From positions 21,229,001-21,293,000 of the forward strand of contig CM069877.1 in assembly GCA_036172665.1 (NCBI GenBank): a stretch of DNA of 64,000 bases. Reading direction: 5' to 3'. The translations under genes were made by a program, and so were the position numbers. Under the pieces are notes generated by a model. That model saw only the letters and a list, made by a program, of their open reading frames with translations, was not told the DNA's origin and ran no database searches. Source of the DNA: Prosopocoilus inquinatus (taxonomy: Eukaryota; Arthropoda; Insecta; Coleoptera; Lucanidae). Below, in pieces: positions 38,736 through 52,755 of the stretch (its first letter is position 1; every line of letters begins with the position of its first letter).

Positions 38736-41700
38736 GTCAAATAACATGATAGATGAGTAAGAATCGATTAGATACATCACAGGAACAACGCTAATGCGTG
38801 TTGTTTCGTTTAAAACTATTTCCAGCTTCTGCTGCGTCCGAAAATTTCGTATCTCACATTAGAGTTACTGGAGTCCATCGAAACGTCAAATAACATGATA
38901 GATGAGTAAGGATCGATTAGATACATCACAGGAACAACGCTAATACGTGTTGTTTCGATTAAAACTATTTCCAGCTCCTGCTGCGTCCAAAAACTTCTTT
39001 TCTCACATTAGAGTTACTAGAGTCCATCGAAACGCCAAATAACATAGTAGATAAGTAAGGATCGATTAGATACATCACAGGAACAACGCTAATACGTGTT
39101 GTTTCGTTTAAAACTATTTCCAGCTCCTGCTGCGTCCAAAAACTTCTTTTCTCACATTAGAGTTACTAGAGTCCATCGAAACGCCAAATAACATAGTAGA
39201 TAAGTAAGGATCGATTAGATACATCACAGGAACAACGCTAATACGTGTTGTTACGTTTAAAACTATTTCCAGCTCCTGCTGCGTCCAAAAACTTCGTATG
39301 TCACATCAGAGTAACTAGAGTACATCGAAACGCCAAATAACATGATAGATGAGTAAGGATCGATTAGATACATCACAGGAACAACGCTAACACGTGTTGT
39401 TTCGTTCAAAACTATTTCCAGCTTCTGCTGCGTCCGAAAACATTGTATCTCACATCAGAGTTTCCGGAGTCCATCCAAACGTCAAATAACATGATAGATG
39501 AGTAAGGATCGATTAGATACATCACAGGAACAACGCTAATGCGTGTTGTTTCGTTTAAAACTATTTCCAGCTTCCGCTGCGTCCAAAAACTTCGTATCTC
39601 ACATCAAAGTTACTGGCGTATATCGAAACGCCAAATAACATGATAGATGAGTAAGGATCGATTAGATACATCACAGGAACAACGCTAATGCGTGTTGTTT
39701 CGTTTAAAACTATTTCCAGCTCCTGCTGCGTCCAAAAACTTCTTTTCTCAGATCAGAGTTACTAGAGTCCATCGAAACGTCAAATAACATGATAGATGAG
39801 TGAGGATCGATTAGATACATCACAGGAACAACGCTAATACGTGTTGTTTCGTTTAAAACTATTTCCAGCTCCTGCTGCGTAAAAAACTTCTTTTCTCACA
39901 TCAGAGTTACTAGAGTCCATCGAAACGTCAAATAACATGATAGATGAGTAAGAATCGATTAGATACATCACAGGAACAACGCTAATACGTGTTATTTCAT
40001 TTAAAACTATTTCCAGCTTCAGCTGCGTCCGAGAACTTCGTATCTCACATCAAAGTTACTGGAGTCCATCGAAACGCCAAATAACATAGTAGATAAGTAA
40101 GGATCGATTAGATACATCACAGGAACAACGCTAATACGTGTTATTTCGTTTAAAACTATTTCCAGCTCCTGCTGCGTCCAAAAACTTCGTATGTTACATC
40201 AGAGTAACTAGAGTCCATCGAAACGCCAAATAACATGATAGATGAGTAAGGATCGATTAGATACATCACAGGAACAACGCTAATGCGTGTTGTTTCGTTT
40301 AAAACTATTTCCAGCTTCTGCTGCGTCCGAAAATTTCGTATCTCACATTAGAGTTACTGGAGTCCATCGAAACGCCAAATAACATAGTAGATAAGTAAGG
40401 ATCGATTAGATACATCACAGGAACAACGTTAATACGTGTTGTTTCGTTTAAAACTATTTCCAGCTCCTGCTGCGTCCAAAAACTTCTTTTCTCACATTAG
40501 AGTTACTAGAGTCCATCGAAACGCCAAATAACATAGTAGATAAGTAAGGATCGATTAGATACATCACAGGAACAACGCTAATACGTGTTGTTTCGTTTAA
40601 AACTATTTCCAGCTCCTGCTGCGTCCAAAAACTTCGTATGTCACATCAGAGTAACTAGAGTACATCGAAACGCCAAATAACATGATAGATGAGTAAGGAT
40701 CGATTAGATACATCACAGGAACAACGCTAACACGTGTTGTTTCGTTCAAAACTATTTCCAGCTTCTGCTGCGTCCGAAAACATTGTATCTCACATCAGAG
40801 TTTCCGGAGTCCATCCAAACGTCAAATAACATGATAGATGAGTAAGGATCGATTAGATACATCACAGGAACAACGCTAATGCGTGTTGTTTCGTTTAAAA
40901 CTATTTCCAGCTTCCGCTGCGTCCAAAAACTTCGTATCTCACATCAAAGTTACTGGCGTATATCGAAACGCCAAATAACATGATAGATGAGTAAGGATCG
41001 ATTAGATACATCACAGGAACAACGCTAATGCGTGTTGTTTCGTTTAAAACTATTTCCAGCTTCCGCTGCGTCCAAAAACTTCGTATCTCACATCAAAGTT
41101 ACTGGCGTATATCGAAACGCCAAATAACATGATAGATGAGTAAGGATCGATTAGATACATCACAGGAACAACGCTAATTAGTGTTGTTTCGTTTAAAACT
41201 ATTTCCAGCTCCTGCTGCGTCCAAAAACTTCTTTTCTCACATTAGAGTTACTAGAGTCCATCGAAACGCCAAATAACATGATAGATGAGTAAGGATCGAT
41301 TAGATACATCACAGGAACAACGCTAATACGTGTTGTTTCGTTTAAAACTATTTCCAGCTCCTGCTGCGTCCAAAAACTTCTTTTCTCACATTAGAGTTAC
41401 TAGAGTCCATCGAAACGCCAAATAACATAGTAGATAAGTAAGGATCGATTAGATACATCACAGGAACAACGCTAATACGTGTTGTTTCGTTTAAAACTAT
41501 TTCCAGCTCCTGCTGCGTCCAAAAACTTCGTATGTCACATCAGAGTAACTAGAGTACATCGAAACGCCAAATAACATGATAGATGAGTAAGGATCGATTA
41601 GATACATCACAGGAACAACGCTAACACGTGTTGTTTCGTTCAAAACTATTTCCAGCTTCTGCTGCGTCCGAAAACATTGTATCTCACATCAGAGTTTCCG

Positions 41701-42250
41701 GAGTCCATCCAAACGTCAAATAACATGATAGATGAGTAAGGATCGATTAGATACATCACAGGAACAACGCTAATGCGTGTTGTTTCGTTTAAAACTATTT
41801 CCAGCTTCCGCTGCGTCCAAAAACTTCGTATCTCACATCAAAGTTACTGGCGTATATCGAAACGCCAAATAACATGATAGATGAGTAAGGATCGATTAGA
41901 TACATCACAGGAACAACGCTAATGCGTGTTGTTTCGTTTAAAACTATTTCCAGCTTCCGCTGCGTCCAAAAACTTCGTATCTCACATCAAAGTTACTGGC
42001 GTATATCGAAACGCCAAATAACATGATAGATGAGTAAGGATCGATTAGATACATCACAGGAACAACGCTAATACGTGTTGTTTCGTTTAAAACTATTTCC
42101 AGCTCCTGCTGCGTAAAAAACTTCGTATCTCATATCAGAGTTACTAGAGTCCATCGGAACGTCAAATAACATGATAGATGAGTAAGAATCGATTAGATAC
42201 ATCACAGGAACAACGCTAATGCGTGTTGTTTCGTTTAAAACTATTTCCAG
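38615..42250 (+). repeat. Second copy of the 3.87-kb duplication
   Basis: Matches 34,745-38,529 at an offset of 3,870 bp up to the point of the extra monomer and at 3,721 bp beyond it. It includes a 9-mer (39,470-40,809) and a 6-mer (40,810-41,703) HOR derivative. It diverges at about 42,250, where gcttctgcttcctcc appears in place of gctcctgctgcg. Confidence 0.8.
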
Positions 42251-44235
42251 CTTCTGCTTCCTCCGAAAATTTCGTATCTCACATTAGAGTTACTGGAGTC
42301 CATCGAAACGTCAAATAACATGATAGATGAGTAAGGATCGATTAGATGCATCACAGGAACAACGCTAATGCGTGTTGTTTCGTTTAAAACTAATTCTAGC
42401 TTCAGCTGCGTCCGAGAACTTCGTATCTCACATCAGAGTTACTGGAGTCCATCCAAACGTCAAATAGCATGATAGATGAGTAAGGATCGATTAGATACAT
42501 CACAGGAACAACGCTAATACGTGTTGTTTCGTTTAAAACTATTTCCAGCTCCTGCTGAGTCCAAAAACTTCTTTTCTCACATTAGAGTTACTAGAGTCCA
42601 TCGAAACGTCAAATAACATGATAGATGAGTGAGGATCGATTAGATACATCACAGGAACAACGCTAACACGTGTTGTTTCGTTCAAAACTATTTCCAGCTT
42701 CTGCTGCGCCCGAAAACTTCGTATCTCACATCAGGGTTACTAGAGTCCATCGAAACGTCAAATAACATGATAGATGAGTGAGGATCGATTAGATACATCA
42801 CAGGAACAACGCTAATGCGTGTTGTTTCGTTTAAAACTATTTCCAGCTCCTGCTGCGTCCAAAAACTTCTTTTCTCACATCAGAGTTACTAGAGTCCATC
42901 GAAACGTCAAATAACATGATAGATAAATAAGGATCGATTAGATACAGCACAGGAACAACGCTAATGCGTGTTGTTTCATTTAAAACTATTTCCAGCTTCT
43001 GCTGCGTCCGAGAACTTCGTATCTCACATCAGACTTACTGGAGTCCATAGAAACGCCAAATAGCATGATAGATGAGTAAGGATCGATTAGATACATCACA
43101 GGAACAACGCTAATACGTGTTGTTTCGTTTAAAACTATTTCCAGCTCCTGCTGCGTCCAAAAACTTCTTTTCTCAGATCAGAGTTACTAGAGTCCATCGA
43201 AACGTCAAATAACATGATAGATGAGTAAGAATCGATTAGATACATCACAGGAACAACGCTAATACGTGTTATTTCATTTAAAACTATTTCCAGCTTCAGC
43301 TGCGTCCGAGAACTTCGTATCTCACATCAAAGTTACTGGAGTCCATCGAAACGCCAAATAACATAGTAGATAAGTAAGGATCGATTAGATACATCACAGG
43401 AACAACGCTAATACGTGTTATTTCGTTTAAAACTATTTCCAGCTCCTGCTGCGTCCAAAAACTTCGTATGTCACATCAGAGTAACTAGAGTCCATCGAAA
43501 CGCCAAATAACATGATAGATGAGTAAGGATCGATTAGATACATCACAGGAACAACGCTAATGCGTGTTGTTTCGTTTAAAACTATTTCCAGCTTCTGCTG
43601 CGTCCGAAAATTTCATATCTCACATTAGAGTTACTGGAGTCCATCGAAACGTCAAATAACATGATAGATGAGTAAGGATCGATTAGATACATCACAGGAA
43701 CAACGCTAATACGTGTTGTTTCGATTAAAACTATTTCCAGCTCCTGCTGCGTCCAAAAACTTCTTTTCTCACATTAGAGTTACTAGAGTCCATCGAAACG
43801 CCAAATAACATAGTAGATAAGTAAGGATCGATTAGATACATCACAGGAACAACGCTAATACGTGTTGTTTCGTTTAAAACTATTTCCAGCTCCTGCTGCG
43901 TCCAAAAACTTCTTTTCTCACATTAGAGTTACTAGAGTCCATCGAAACGCCAAATAACATAGTAGATAAGTAAGGATCGATTAGATACATCACAGGAACA
44001 ACGCTAATACGTGTTGTTTCGTTTAAAACTATTTCCAGCTCCTGCTGCGTCCAAAAACTTCGTATGTCACATCAGAGTAACTAGAGTACATCGAAACGCC
44101 AAATAACATGATAGATGAGTAAGGATCGATTAGATACATCACAGGAACAACGCTAACACGTGTTGTTTCGTTCAAAACTATTTCCAGCTTCTGCTGCGTC
44201 CGAAAACATTGTATCTCACATCAGAGTTTCCGGAG
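42251..44235 (+). repeat. Mosaic satellite linking the duplications to a third HOR cluster
   Basis: Contains the rare 'cctgctgagt' label at 42,551, which recurs at 50,743 and 62,646 with similar flanks (taattctagc before it, gcgcccg or gcgtccg and caggg after it). It also has a cagcacagg variant near 42,945 that recurs at 63,041. From about 43,160 it joins the ordinary 10-mer order (ctcagatc, gtaagaatc, ttatttcattt and onwards). Only satellite is present. Confidence 0.7.
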
Positions 44236-47214
44236 TCCATCCAAACGTCAAATAACATGATAGATGAGTAAGGATCGATTAGATACATCACAGGAACAAC
44301 GCTAATGCGTGTTGTTTCGTTTAAAACTATTTCCAGCTTCCGCTGCGTCCAAAAACTTCGTATCTCACATCAAAGTTACTGGCGTATATCGAAACGCCAA
44401 ATAACATGATAGATGAGTAAGGATCGATTAGATACATCACAGGAACAACGCTAATGCGTGTTGTTTCGTTTAAAACTATTTCCAGCTCCTGCTGCGTCCA
44501 AAAACTTCTTTTCTCAGATCAGAGTTACTAGAGTCCATCGAAACGTCAAATAACATGATAGATGAGTGAGGATCGATTAGATACATCACAGGAACAACGC
44601 TAATACGTGTTGTTTCGTTTAAAACTATTTCCAGCTCCTGCTGCGTAAAAAACTTCTTTTCTCACATCAGAGTTACTAGAGTCCATCGAAACGTCAAATA
44701 ACATGATAGATGAGTAAGAATCGATTAGATACATCACAGGAACAACGCTAATACGTGTTATTTCATTTAAAACTATTTCCAGCTTCAGCTGCGTCCGAGA
44801 ACTTCGTATCTCACATCAAAGTTACTGGAGTCCATCGAAACGCCAAATAACATAGTAGATAAGTAAGGATCGATTAGATACATCACAGGAACAACGCTAA
44901 TACGTGTTATTTCGTTTAAAACTATTTCCAGCTCCTGCTGCGTCCAAAAACTTCGTATGTCACATCAGAGTAACTAGAGTCCATCGAAACGCCAAATAAC
45001 ATGATAGATGAGTAAGGATCGATTAGATACATCACAGGAACAACGCTAATGCGTGTTGTTTCGTTTAAAACTATTTCCAGCTTCTGCTGCGTCCGAAAAT
45101 TTCGTATCTCACATTAGAGTTACTGGAGTCCATCGAAACGTCAAATAACATGATAGATGAGTAAGGATCGATTAGATACATCACAGGAACAACGCTAATA
45201 CGTGTTGTTTCGTTTAAAACTATTTCCAGCTCCTGCTGCGTCCAAAAACTTCTTTTCTCACATTAGAGTTACTAGAGTCCATCGAAACGCCAAATAACAT
45301 AGTAGATAAGTAAGGATCGATTAGATACATCACAGGAACAACGCTAATACGTGTTGTTTCGTTTAAAACTATTTCCAGCTCCTGCTGCGTCCAAAAACTT
45401 CTTTTCTCACATTAGAGTTACTAGAGTCCATCGAAACGCCAAATAACATAGTAGATAAGTAAGGATCGATTAGATACATCACAGGAACAACGCTAATACG
45501 TGTTGTTTCGTTTAAAACTATTTCCAGCTCCTGCTGCGTCCAAAAACTTCGTATGTCACATCAGAGTAACTAGAGTACATCGAAACGCCAAATAACATGA
45601 TAGATGAGTAAGGATCGATTAGATACATCACAGGAACAACGCTAACACGTGTTGTTTCGTTCAAAACTATTTCCAGCTTCTGCTGCGTCCGAAAACATTG
45701 TATCTCACATCAGAGTTTCCGGAGTCCATCCAAACGTCAAATAACATGATAGATGAGTAAGGATCGATTAGATACATCACAGGAACAACGCTAATGCGTG
45801 TTGTTTCGTTTAAAACTATTTCCAGCTTCCGCTGCGTCCAAAAACTTCGTATCTCACATCAAAGTTACTGGCGTATATCGAAACGCCAAATAACATGATA
45901 GATGAGTAAGGATCGATTAGATACATCACAGGAACAACGCTAATGCGTGTTGTTTCGTTTAAAACTATTTCCAGCTTCCGCTGCGTCCAAAAACTTCGTA
46001 TCTCACATCAAAGTTACTGGCGTATATCGAAACGCCAAATAACATGATAGATGAGTAAGGATCGATTAGATACATCACAGGAACAACGCTAATTAGTGTT
46101 GTTTCGTTTAAAACTATTTCCAGCTCCTGCTGCGTCCAAAAACTTCTTTTCTCACATTAGAGTTACTAGAGTCCATCGAAACGCCAAATAACATAGTAGA
46201 TAAGTAAGGATCGATTAGATACATCACAGGAACAACGCTAATACGTGTTGTTTCGTTTAAAACTATTTCCAGCTCCTGCTGCGTCCAAAAACTTCTTTTC
46301 TCACATTAGAGTTACTAGAGTCCATCGAAACGCCAAATAACATAGTAGATAAGTAAGGATCGATTAGATACATCACAGGAACAACGCTAATACGTGTTAT
46401 TTCGTTTAAAACTATTTCCAGCTCCTGCTGCGTCCAAAAACTTCGTATGTCACATCAGAGTAACTAGAGTCCATCGAAACGCCAAATAACATGATAGATG
46501 AGTAAGGATCGATTAGATACATCACAGGAACAACGCTAATGCGTGTTGTTTCGTTTAAAACTATTTCCAGCTTCTGCTGCGTCCGAAAATTTCGTATCTC
46601 ACATTAGAGTTACTGGAGTCCATCGAAACGTCAAATAACATGATAGATGAGTAAGGATCGATTAGATACATCACAGGAACAACGCTAATACGTGTTGTTT
46701 CGTTTAAAACTATTTCCAGCTCCTGCTGCGTCCAAAAACTTCTTTTCTCACATTAGAGTTACTAGAGTCCATCGAAACGCCAAATAACATAGTAGATAAG
46801 TAAGGATCGATTAGATACATCACAGGAACAACGCTAATACGTGTTGTTTCGTTTAAAACTATTTCCAGCTCCTGCTGCGTCCAAAAACTTCTTTTCTCAC
46901 ATTAGAGTTACTAGAGTCCATCGAAACGCCAAATAACATAGTAGATAAGTAAGGATCGATTAGATACATCACAGGAACAACGCTAATACGTGTTGTTTCG
47001 TTTAAAACTATTTCCAGCTCCTGCTGCGTCCAAAAACTTCGTATGTCACATCAGAGTAACTAGAGTACATCGAAACGCCAAATAACATGATAGATGAGTA
47101 AGGATCGATTAGATACATCACAGGAACAACGCTAACACGTGTTGTTTCGTTCAAAACTATTTCCAGCTTCTGCTGCGTCCGAAAACATTGTATCTCACAT
47201 CAGAGTTTCCGGAG
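44236..47214 (+). repeat. Third cluster of 10-monomer HOR units (1,489 and 1,490 bp)
   Basis: Unit 44,236-45,724 follows the canonical 10-mer and contains the 148-bp monomer (gcgtaaaaaac at 44,647). Unit 45,725-47,214 is exactly 10 x 149 bp because its internal order differs: it has two gcttccgct units and an attagtg unit in place of the ctcagatc, 148-bp and ttatttcattt units. Equal monomer number with different content shows that length alone is not a safe guide to HOR identity here. Confidence 0.75.
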
Positions 47215-49002
47215 TCCATCCAAACGTCAAATAACATGATAGATGAGTAAGGATCGATTAGATACATCACAGGAACAACGCTAATGCGTGTTGTTTCGTT
47301 TAAAACTATTTCCAGCTTCCGCTGCGTCCAAAAACTTCGTATCTCACATCAAAGTTACTGGCGTATATCGAAACGCCAAATAACATGATAGATGAGTAAG
47401 GATCGATTAGATACATCACAGGAACAACGCTAATGCGTGTTGTTTCGTTTAAAACTATTTCCAGCTTCCGCTGCGTCCAAAAACTTCGTATCTCACATCA
47501 AAGTTACTGGCGTATATCGAAACGCCAAATAACATGATAGATGAGTAAGGATCGATTAGATACATCACAGGAACAACGCTAATTAGTGTTGTTTCGTTTA
47601 AAACTATTTCCAGCTCCTGCTGCATCCAAAAACTTCTTTTCTCACATTAGAGTTACTAGAGTCCATCGAAACGCCAAATAACATAGTAGATAAGTAAGGA
47701 TCGATTAGATACATCACAGGAACAACGCTAATACGTGTTGTTTCGTTTAAAACTATTTCCAGCTCCTGCTGCGTCCAAAAACTTCTTTTCTCACATTAGA
47801 GTTACTAGAGTCCATCGAAACGCCAAATAACATAGTAGATAAGTAAGGATCGATTAGATACATCACAGGAACAACGCTAATACGTGTTGTTTCGTTTAAA
47901 ACTATTTCCAGCTCCTGCTGCGTCCAAAAACTTCGTATGTCACATCAGAGTAACTAGAGTACATCGAAACGCCAAATAACATGATAGATGAGTAAGGATC
48001 GATTAGATACATCACAGGAACAACGCTAACACGTGTTGTTTCGTTCAAAACTATTTCCAGCTTCTGCTGCGTCCGAAAACATTGTATCTCACATCAGAGT
48101 TTCCGGAGTCCATCCAAACGTCAAATAACATGATAGATGAGTAAGGATCGATTAGATACATCACAGGAACAACGCTAATGCGTGTTGTTTCGTTTAAAAC
48201 TATTTCCAGCTTCCGCTGCGTCCAAAAACTTCGTATCTCACATCAAAGTTACTGGCGTATATCGAAACGCCAAATAACATGATAGATGAGTAAGGATCGA
48301 TTAGATACATCACAGGAACAACGCTAATGCGTGTTGTTTCGTTTAAAACTATTTCCAGCTTCCGCTGCGTCCAAAAACTTCGTATCTCACATCAAAGTTA
48401 CTGGCGTATATCGAAACGCCAAATAACATGATAGATGAGTAAGGATCGATTAGATACATCACAGGAACAACGCTAATACGTGTTGTTTCGTTTAAAACTA
48501 TTTCCAGCTCCTGCTGCGTCCAAAAACTTCTTTTCTCACATTAGAGTTACTAGAGTCCATCGAAACGCCAAATAACATAGTAGATAAGTAAGGATCGATT
48601 AGATACATCACAGGAACAACGCTAATACGTGTTGTTTCGTTTAAAACTATTTCCAGCTCCTGCTGCGTCCAAAAACTTCTTTTCTCACATTAGAGTTACT
48701 AGAGTCCATCGAAACGCCAAATAACATAGTAGATAAGTAAGGATCGATTAGATACATCACAGGAACAACGCTAATACGTGTTGTTTCGTTTAAAACTATT
48801 TCCAGCTCCTGCTGCGTCCAAAAACTTCGTATGTCACATCAGAGTAACTAGAGTACATCGAAACGCCAAATAACATGATAGATGAGTAAGGATCGATTAG
48901 ATACATCACAGGAACAACGCTAACACGTGTTGTTTCGTTCAAAACTATTTCCAGCTTCTGCTGCGTCCGAAAACATTGTATCTCACATCAGAGTTTCCGG
49001 AG
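47215..49002 (+). repeat. Two tandem 6-monomer HOR units (894 bp each)
   Basis: cattg labels at 47,186, 48,080 and 48,974 are each 894 bp apart. Both units have the six-monomer order seen at 37,089-37,982. The first carries attagtg and a private gctgcatcc; the second carries aatacg at the equivalent place. These are the cleanest tandem 6-mers in the window. Confidence 0.8.
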
Positions 49003-52000
49003 TCCATCCAAACGTCAAATAACATGATAGATGAGTAAGGATCGATTAGATACATCACAGGAACAACGCTAATGCGTGTTGTTTCGTTTAAAACTATTTC
49101 CAGCTTCCGCTGCGTCCAAAAACTTCGTATCTCACATCAAAGTTACTGGCGTATATCGAAACGCCAAATAACATGATAGATGAGTAAGGATCGATTAGAT
49201 ACATCACAGGAACAACGCTAATGCGTGTTGTTTCGTTTAAAACTATTTCCAGCTTCCGCTGCGTCCAAAAACTTCGTATCTCACATCAAAGTTACTGGCG
49301 TATATCGAAACGCCAAATAACATGATAGATGAGTAAGGATCGATTAGATACATCACAGGAACAACGCTAATACGAGTTGTTTCGTTTAAAACTATTTCCA
49401 GCTCCTGCTGCGTAAAAAACTTCGTATCTCATATCAGAGTTACTAGAGTCCATCGGAACGTCAAATAACATGATAGATGAGTAAGAATCGATTAGATACA
49501 TCACAGGAACAACGCTAATGCGTGTTGTTTCGTTTAAAACTATTTCCAGCTTCTGCTTCCTCCGAAAATTTCGTATCTCACATTAGAGTTACTGGAGTCC
49601 ATCGAAACGTCAAATAACATGATAGATGAGTAAGGATCTATTAGATACATCACAGGAACAACGCTAATACGTGTTATTTCATTTAAAACTATTTCCAGCT
49701 TCAGCTGCGTCCGAGAACTTCGTATCTCACATCAAAGTTACTGGAGTCCATCGAAACGCCAAATAACATAGTAGATAAGTAAGGATCGATTAGATACATC
49801 ACAGGAACAACGCTAATACGTGTTGTTTCGTTTAAAACTATTTCCAGCTCCTGCTGCGTCCAAAAACTTCGTATGTCACATCAGAGTAACTAGAGTACAT
49901 CGAAACGCCAAATAACATGATAGATGAGTAAGGATCGATTAGATACATCACAGGAACAACGCTAATGCGTGTTGTTTCGTTTAGAACTATTTCCAGCTTC
50001 TGCTGCGTCCGAAAATTTCTTACCTCACATTAGAGTTACTGGAGTCCATCGAAACGTCAAATAACATGATAGATGAGTAAGGATCGATTAGATACATCAC
50101 AGGAACAACGCTAATTAGTGTTGTTTCGTTTTAAACTATTTGCAGCTTCCGCTGCGTCCAAAAACTTCGTATCTCACATCAAAGTTACTGGAGTCCATCG
50201 AAACGCCAAATAACATAGTAGATAAGTAAGGATCGATTAGATACATCACAGGAACAACGCTAATGCGTGTTGTTTCGTTTAAAACTATTTCCAGCTTCTG
50301 CTTCCTCCGAAAATTTCGTATCTCACATTAGAGTTACTGGAGTCCATCGAAACGTCAAATAACATGATAGATGAGTAAGGATCTATTAGATACATCACAG
50401 GAACAACGCTAATACGTGTTGTTTCGTTTAAAACTATTTCCAGCTCCTGCTGCGTAAAAAACTTCGTATCTCACATCAGAGTAACTAGAGTCCATCGAAA
50501 CGCCAAATAACATAGTAGATAAGTAAGGATCGATTAGATACATCACAGGAACAACGCTAATGCGTGTTGTTTCGTTTAAAACTAATTCTAGCTTCAGCTG
50601 CGTCCGAGAACTTCGTATCTCACATCAGAGTTACTGGAGTCCATCCAAACGTCAAATAACATGATAGATGAGTAAGGATCGATTAGATACATCACAGGAA
50701 CAACGCTAATACGTGTTGTTTCGTTTAAAACTATTTCCAGCTCCTGCTGAGTCCAAAAACTTCTTTTCTCACATTAGAGTTACTAGAGTCCATCGAAACG
50801 TCAAATAACATGATAGATGAGTGAGGATCGATTAGATACATCACAGGAACAACGCTAACACGTGTTGTTTCGTTCAAAACTATTTCCAGCTTCTGCTGCG
50901 CCCGAAAACTTCGTATCTCACATCAGGGTTACTAGAGTCCATCGAAACGTCAAATAACATGATAGATGAGTGAGGATCGATTAGATACATCACAGGAACA
51001 ACGCTAATGCGTGTTGTTTCGTTTAAAACTATTTCCAGCTCCTGCTGCGTCCAAAAACTTCTTTTCTCAGATCAGAGTTACTAGAGTCCATCGAAACGTC
51101 AAATAACATGATAGATGAGTGAGGATCGATTAGATACATCACAGGAACAACGCTAATACGTGTTGTTTCGTTTAAAACTATTTCCAGCTCCTGCTGCGTA
51201 AAAAACTTCGTATCTCACATCAGAGTTACTAGAGTCCATCGAAACGTCAAATAACATGACAGATGAGTAAGGATCGATTAGATACATCACAGGAACAACG
51301 CTAATGCGTGTTGTTTCGTTTAAAACTATTTCCAGCTCCTGCTGCGCCCGAAAATTTCTTTTCTCAGATCAGAGTTACTAGAGTCCATCGAAACGTCAAA
51401 TAACATGATAGATGAGTGAAGATCGATTAGGTACATCACAGGAACAACGCTAATACGTGTTGTTTCGTTCAAAACTATTTCCAGCTTCTGCTGCGTCCGA
51501 AAACTTCGTATCTCACATCAGAGTTACTGGAGTCCATCCAAACGTCAAATAACATGATAGATGAGTAAGAATCGATTAGATACATCACATGAACAACGCT
51601 AATACGTGTTGCTTCGTTTAAAACTATTTCCAGCTCCTGCTGCGTCCAAAAACTTCGTATGTCACATCAGAGTAACTAGAGTCCATCGAAACGCCAAATA
51701 ACATGATAGATGAGTAAGGATCGATTAGATACATCACAGGAACAAGCTAATGCGTGTTGTTTCGTTTAAAACTATTTCCAGCTTCTGCTTCGTCCGAAAA
51801 TTTCGTATCTCACATCAGAGTTACTGGAGTCCATCGAAACGTCAAATAACATGATAGATGAGTAAGGATCGATTAGATACATCACAGGAACAACGCTAAT
51901 ACGTGTTATTTCATTTAAAACTATTTCCAGCTTCAGCTGCGTCCGAGAACTTCGTATCTCACATCAAAGTTACTGGAGTCCATCGAAACGCCAAATAACC

Positions 52001-52755
52001 TAGTAGATAAGTAAGGATCGATTAGATACATCACAGGAACAACGCTAATACGTGTTATTTCGTTTAAAACTATTTCCAGCTCCTGCTGCGTCCAAAAACT
52101 TCGTATGTCACATCAGAGTAACTAGAGTCCATCGAAACGCCAAATAACATGATAGATGAGTAAGGATCGATTAGATACATCACAGGAACAACGCTAATGC
52201 GTGTTGTTTCGTTTAAAACTATTTCCAGCTTCTGCTGCGTCCGAAAATTTCGTATCTCACATTAGAGTTACTGGAGTCCATCGAAACGTCAAATAACATG
52301 ATAGATGAGTAAGGATCGATTAGATACATCACAGGAACAACGCTAATACGTGTTGTTTCGTTTAAAACTATTTCCAGCTCCTGCTGCGTCCAAAAACTTC
52401 TTTTCTCACATTAGAGTTACTAGAGTCCATCGAAACGCCAAATAACATAGTAGATAAGTAAGGATCGATTAGATACATCACATTAACAACGCTAATACGT
52501 GTTGTTTCGTTTAAAACTATTTCCAGCTCCTGCTGCGTCCAAAAACTTCTTTTCTCACATTAGAGTTACTAGAGTCCATCGAAACGCCAAATAGCATAGT
52601 AGATAAGTAAGGATCGATTAGATACATCACAGGAACAACGCTAATACGTGTTGTTTCGTTTAAAACTATTTCCAGCTCCTGCTGCGTCCAAAAACTTCGT
52701 ATCTCACATCAGAGTTACTAGAGTCCATCGAAACGTCAAATAACATGATAGATCA
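49003..52755 (+). repeat. Irregular satellite region with rare variants
   Basis: No regular HOR is visible. It holds gcgtaaaaaac units at 49,414, 50,456 and 51,200, the tttagaac and tttgcagc pair at about 49,982 and 50,139, the cctgctgagt label at 50,743, and the first private indel of the right-hand part (aacaagct, one base lost, near 51,744). All of it is same-strand 149-bp satellite; I see nothing else in it. Confidence 0.8.
49960..50170 (+). repeat. Dispersed rare monomer pair (tttagaac, then tttgcagc)
   Basis: A unit with tttagaac is followed by a unit with attagtg, gttttaaac and tttgcagc. The pair occurs three times, with tttgcag at 50,139, 59,814 and 62,191. The distances are 65 and 16 monomers once known indels are counted. 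The second and third copies also share cgaagcgcc in the next unit, which the first lacks, so those two are more closely related. Confidence 0.75.
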
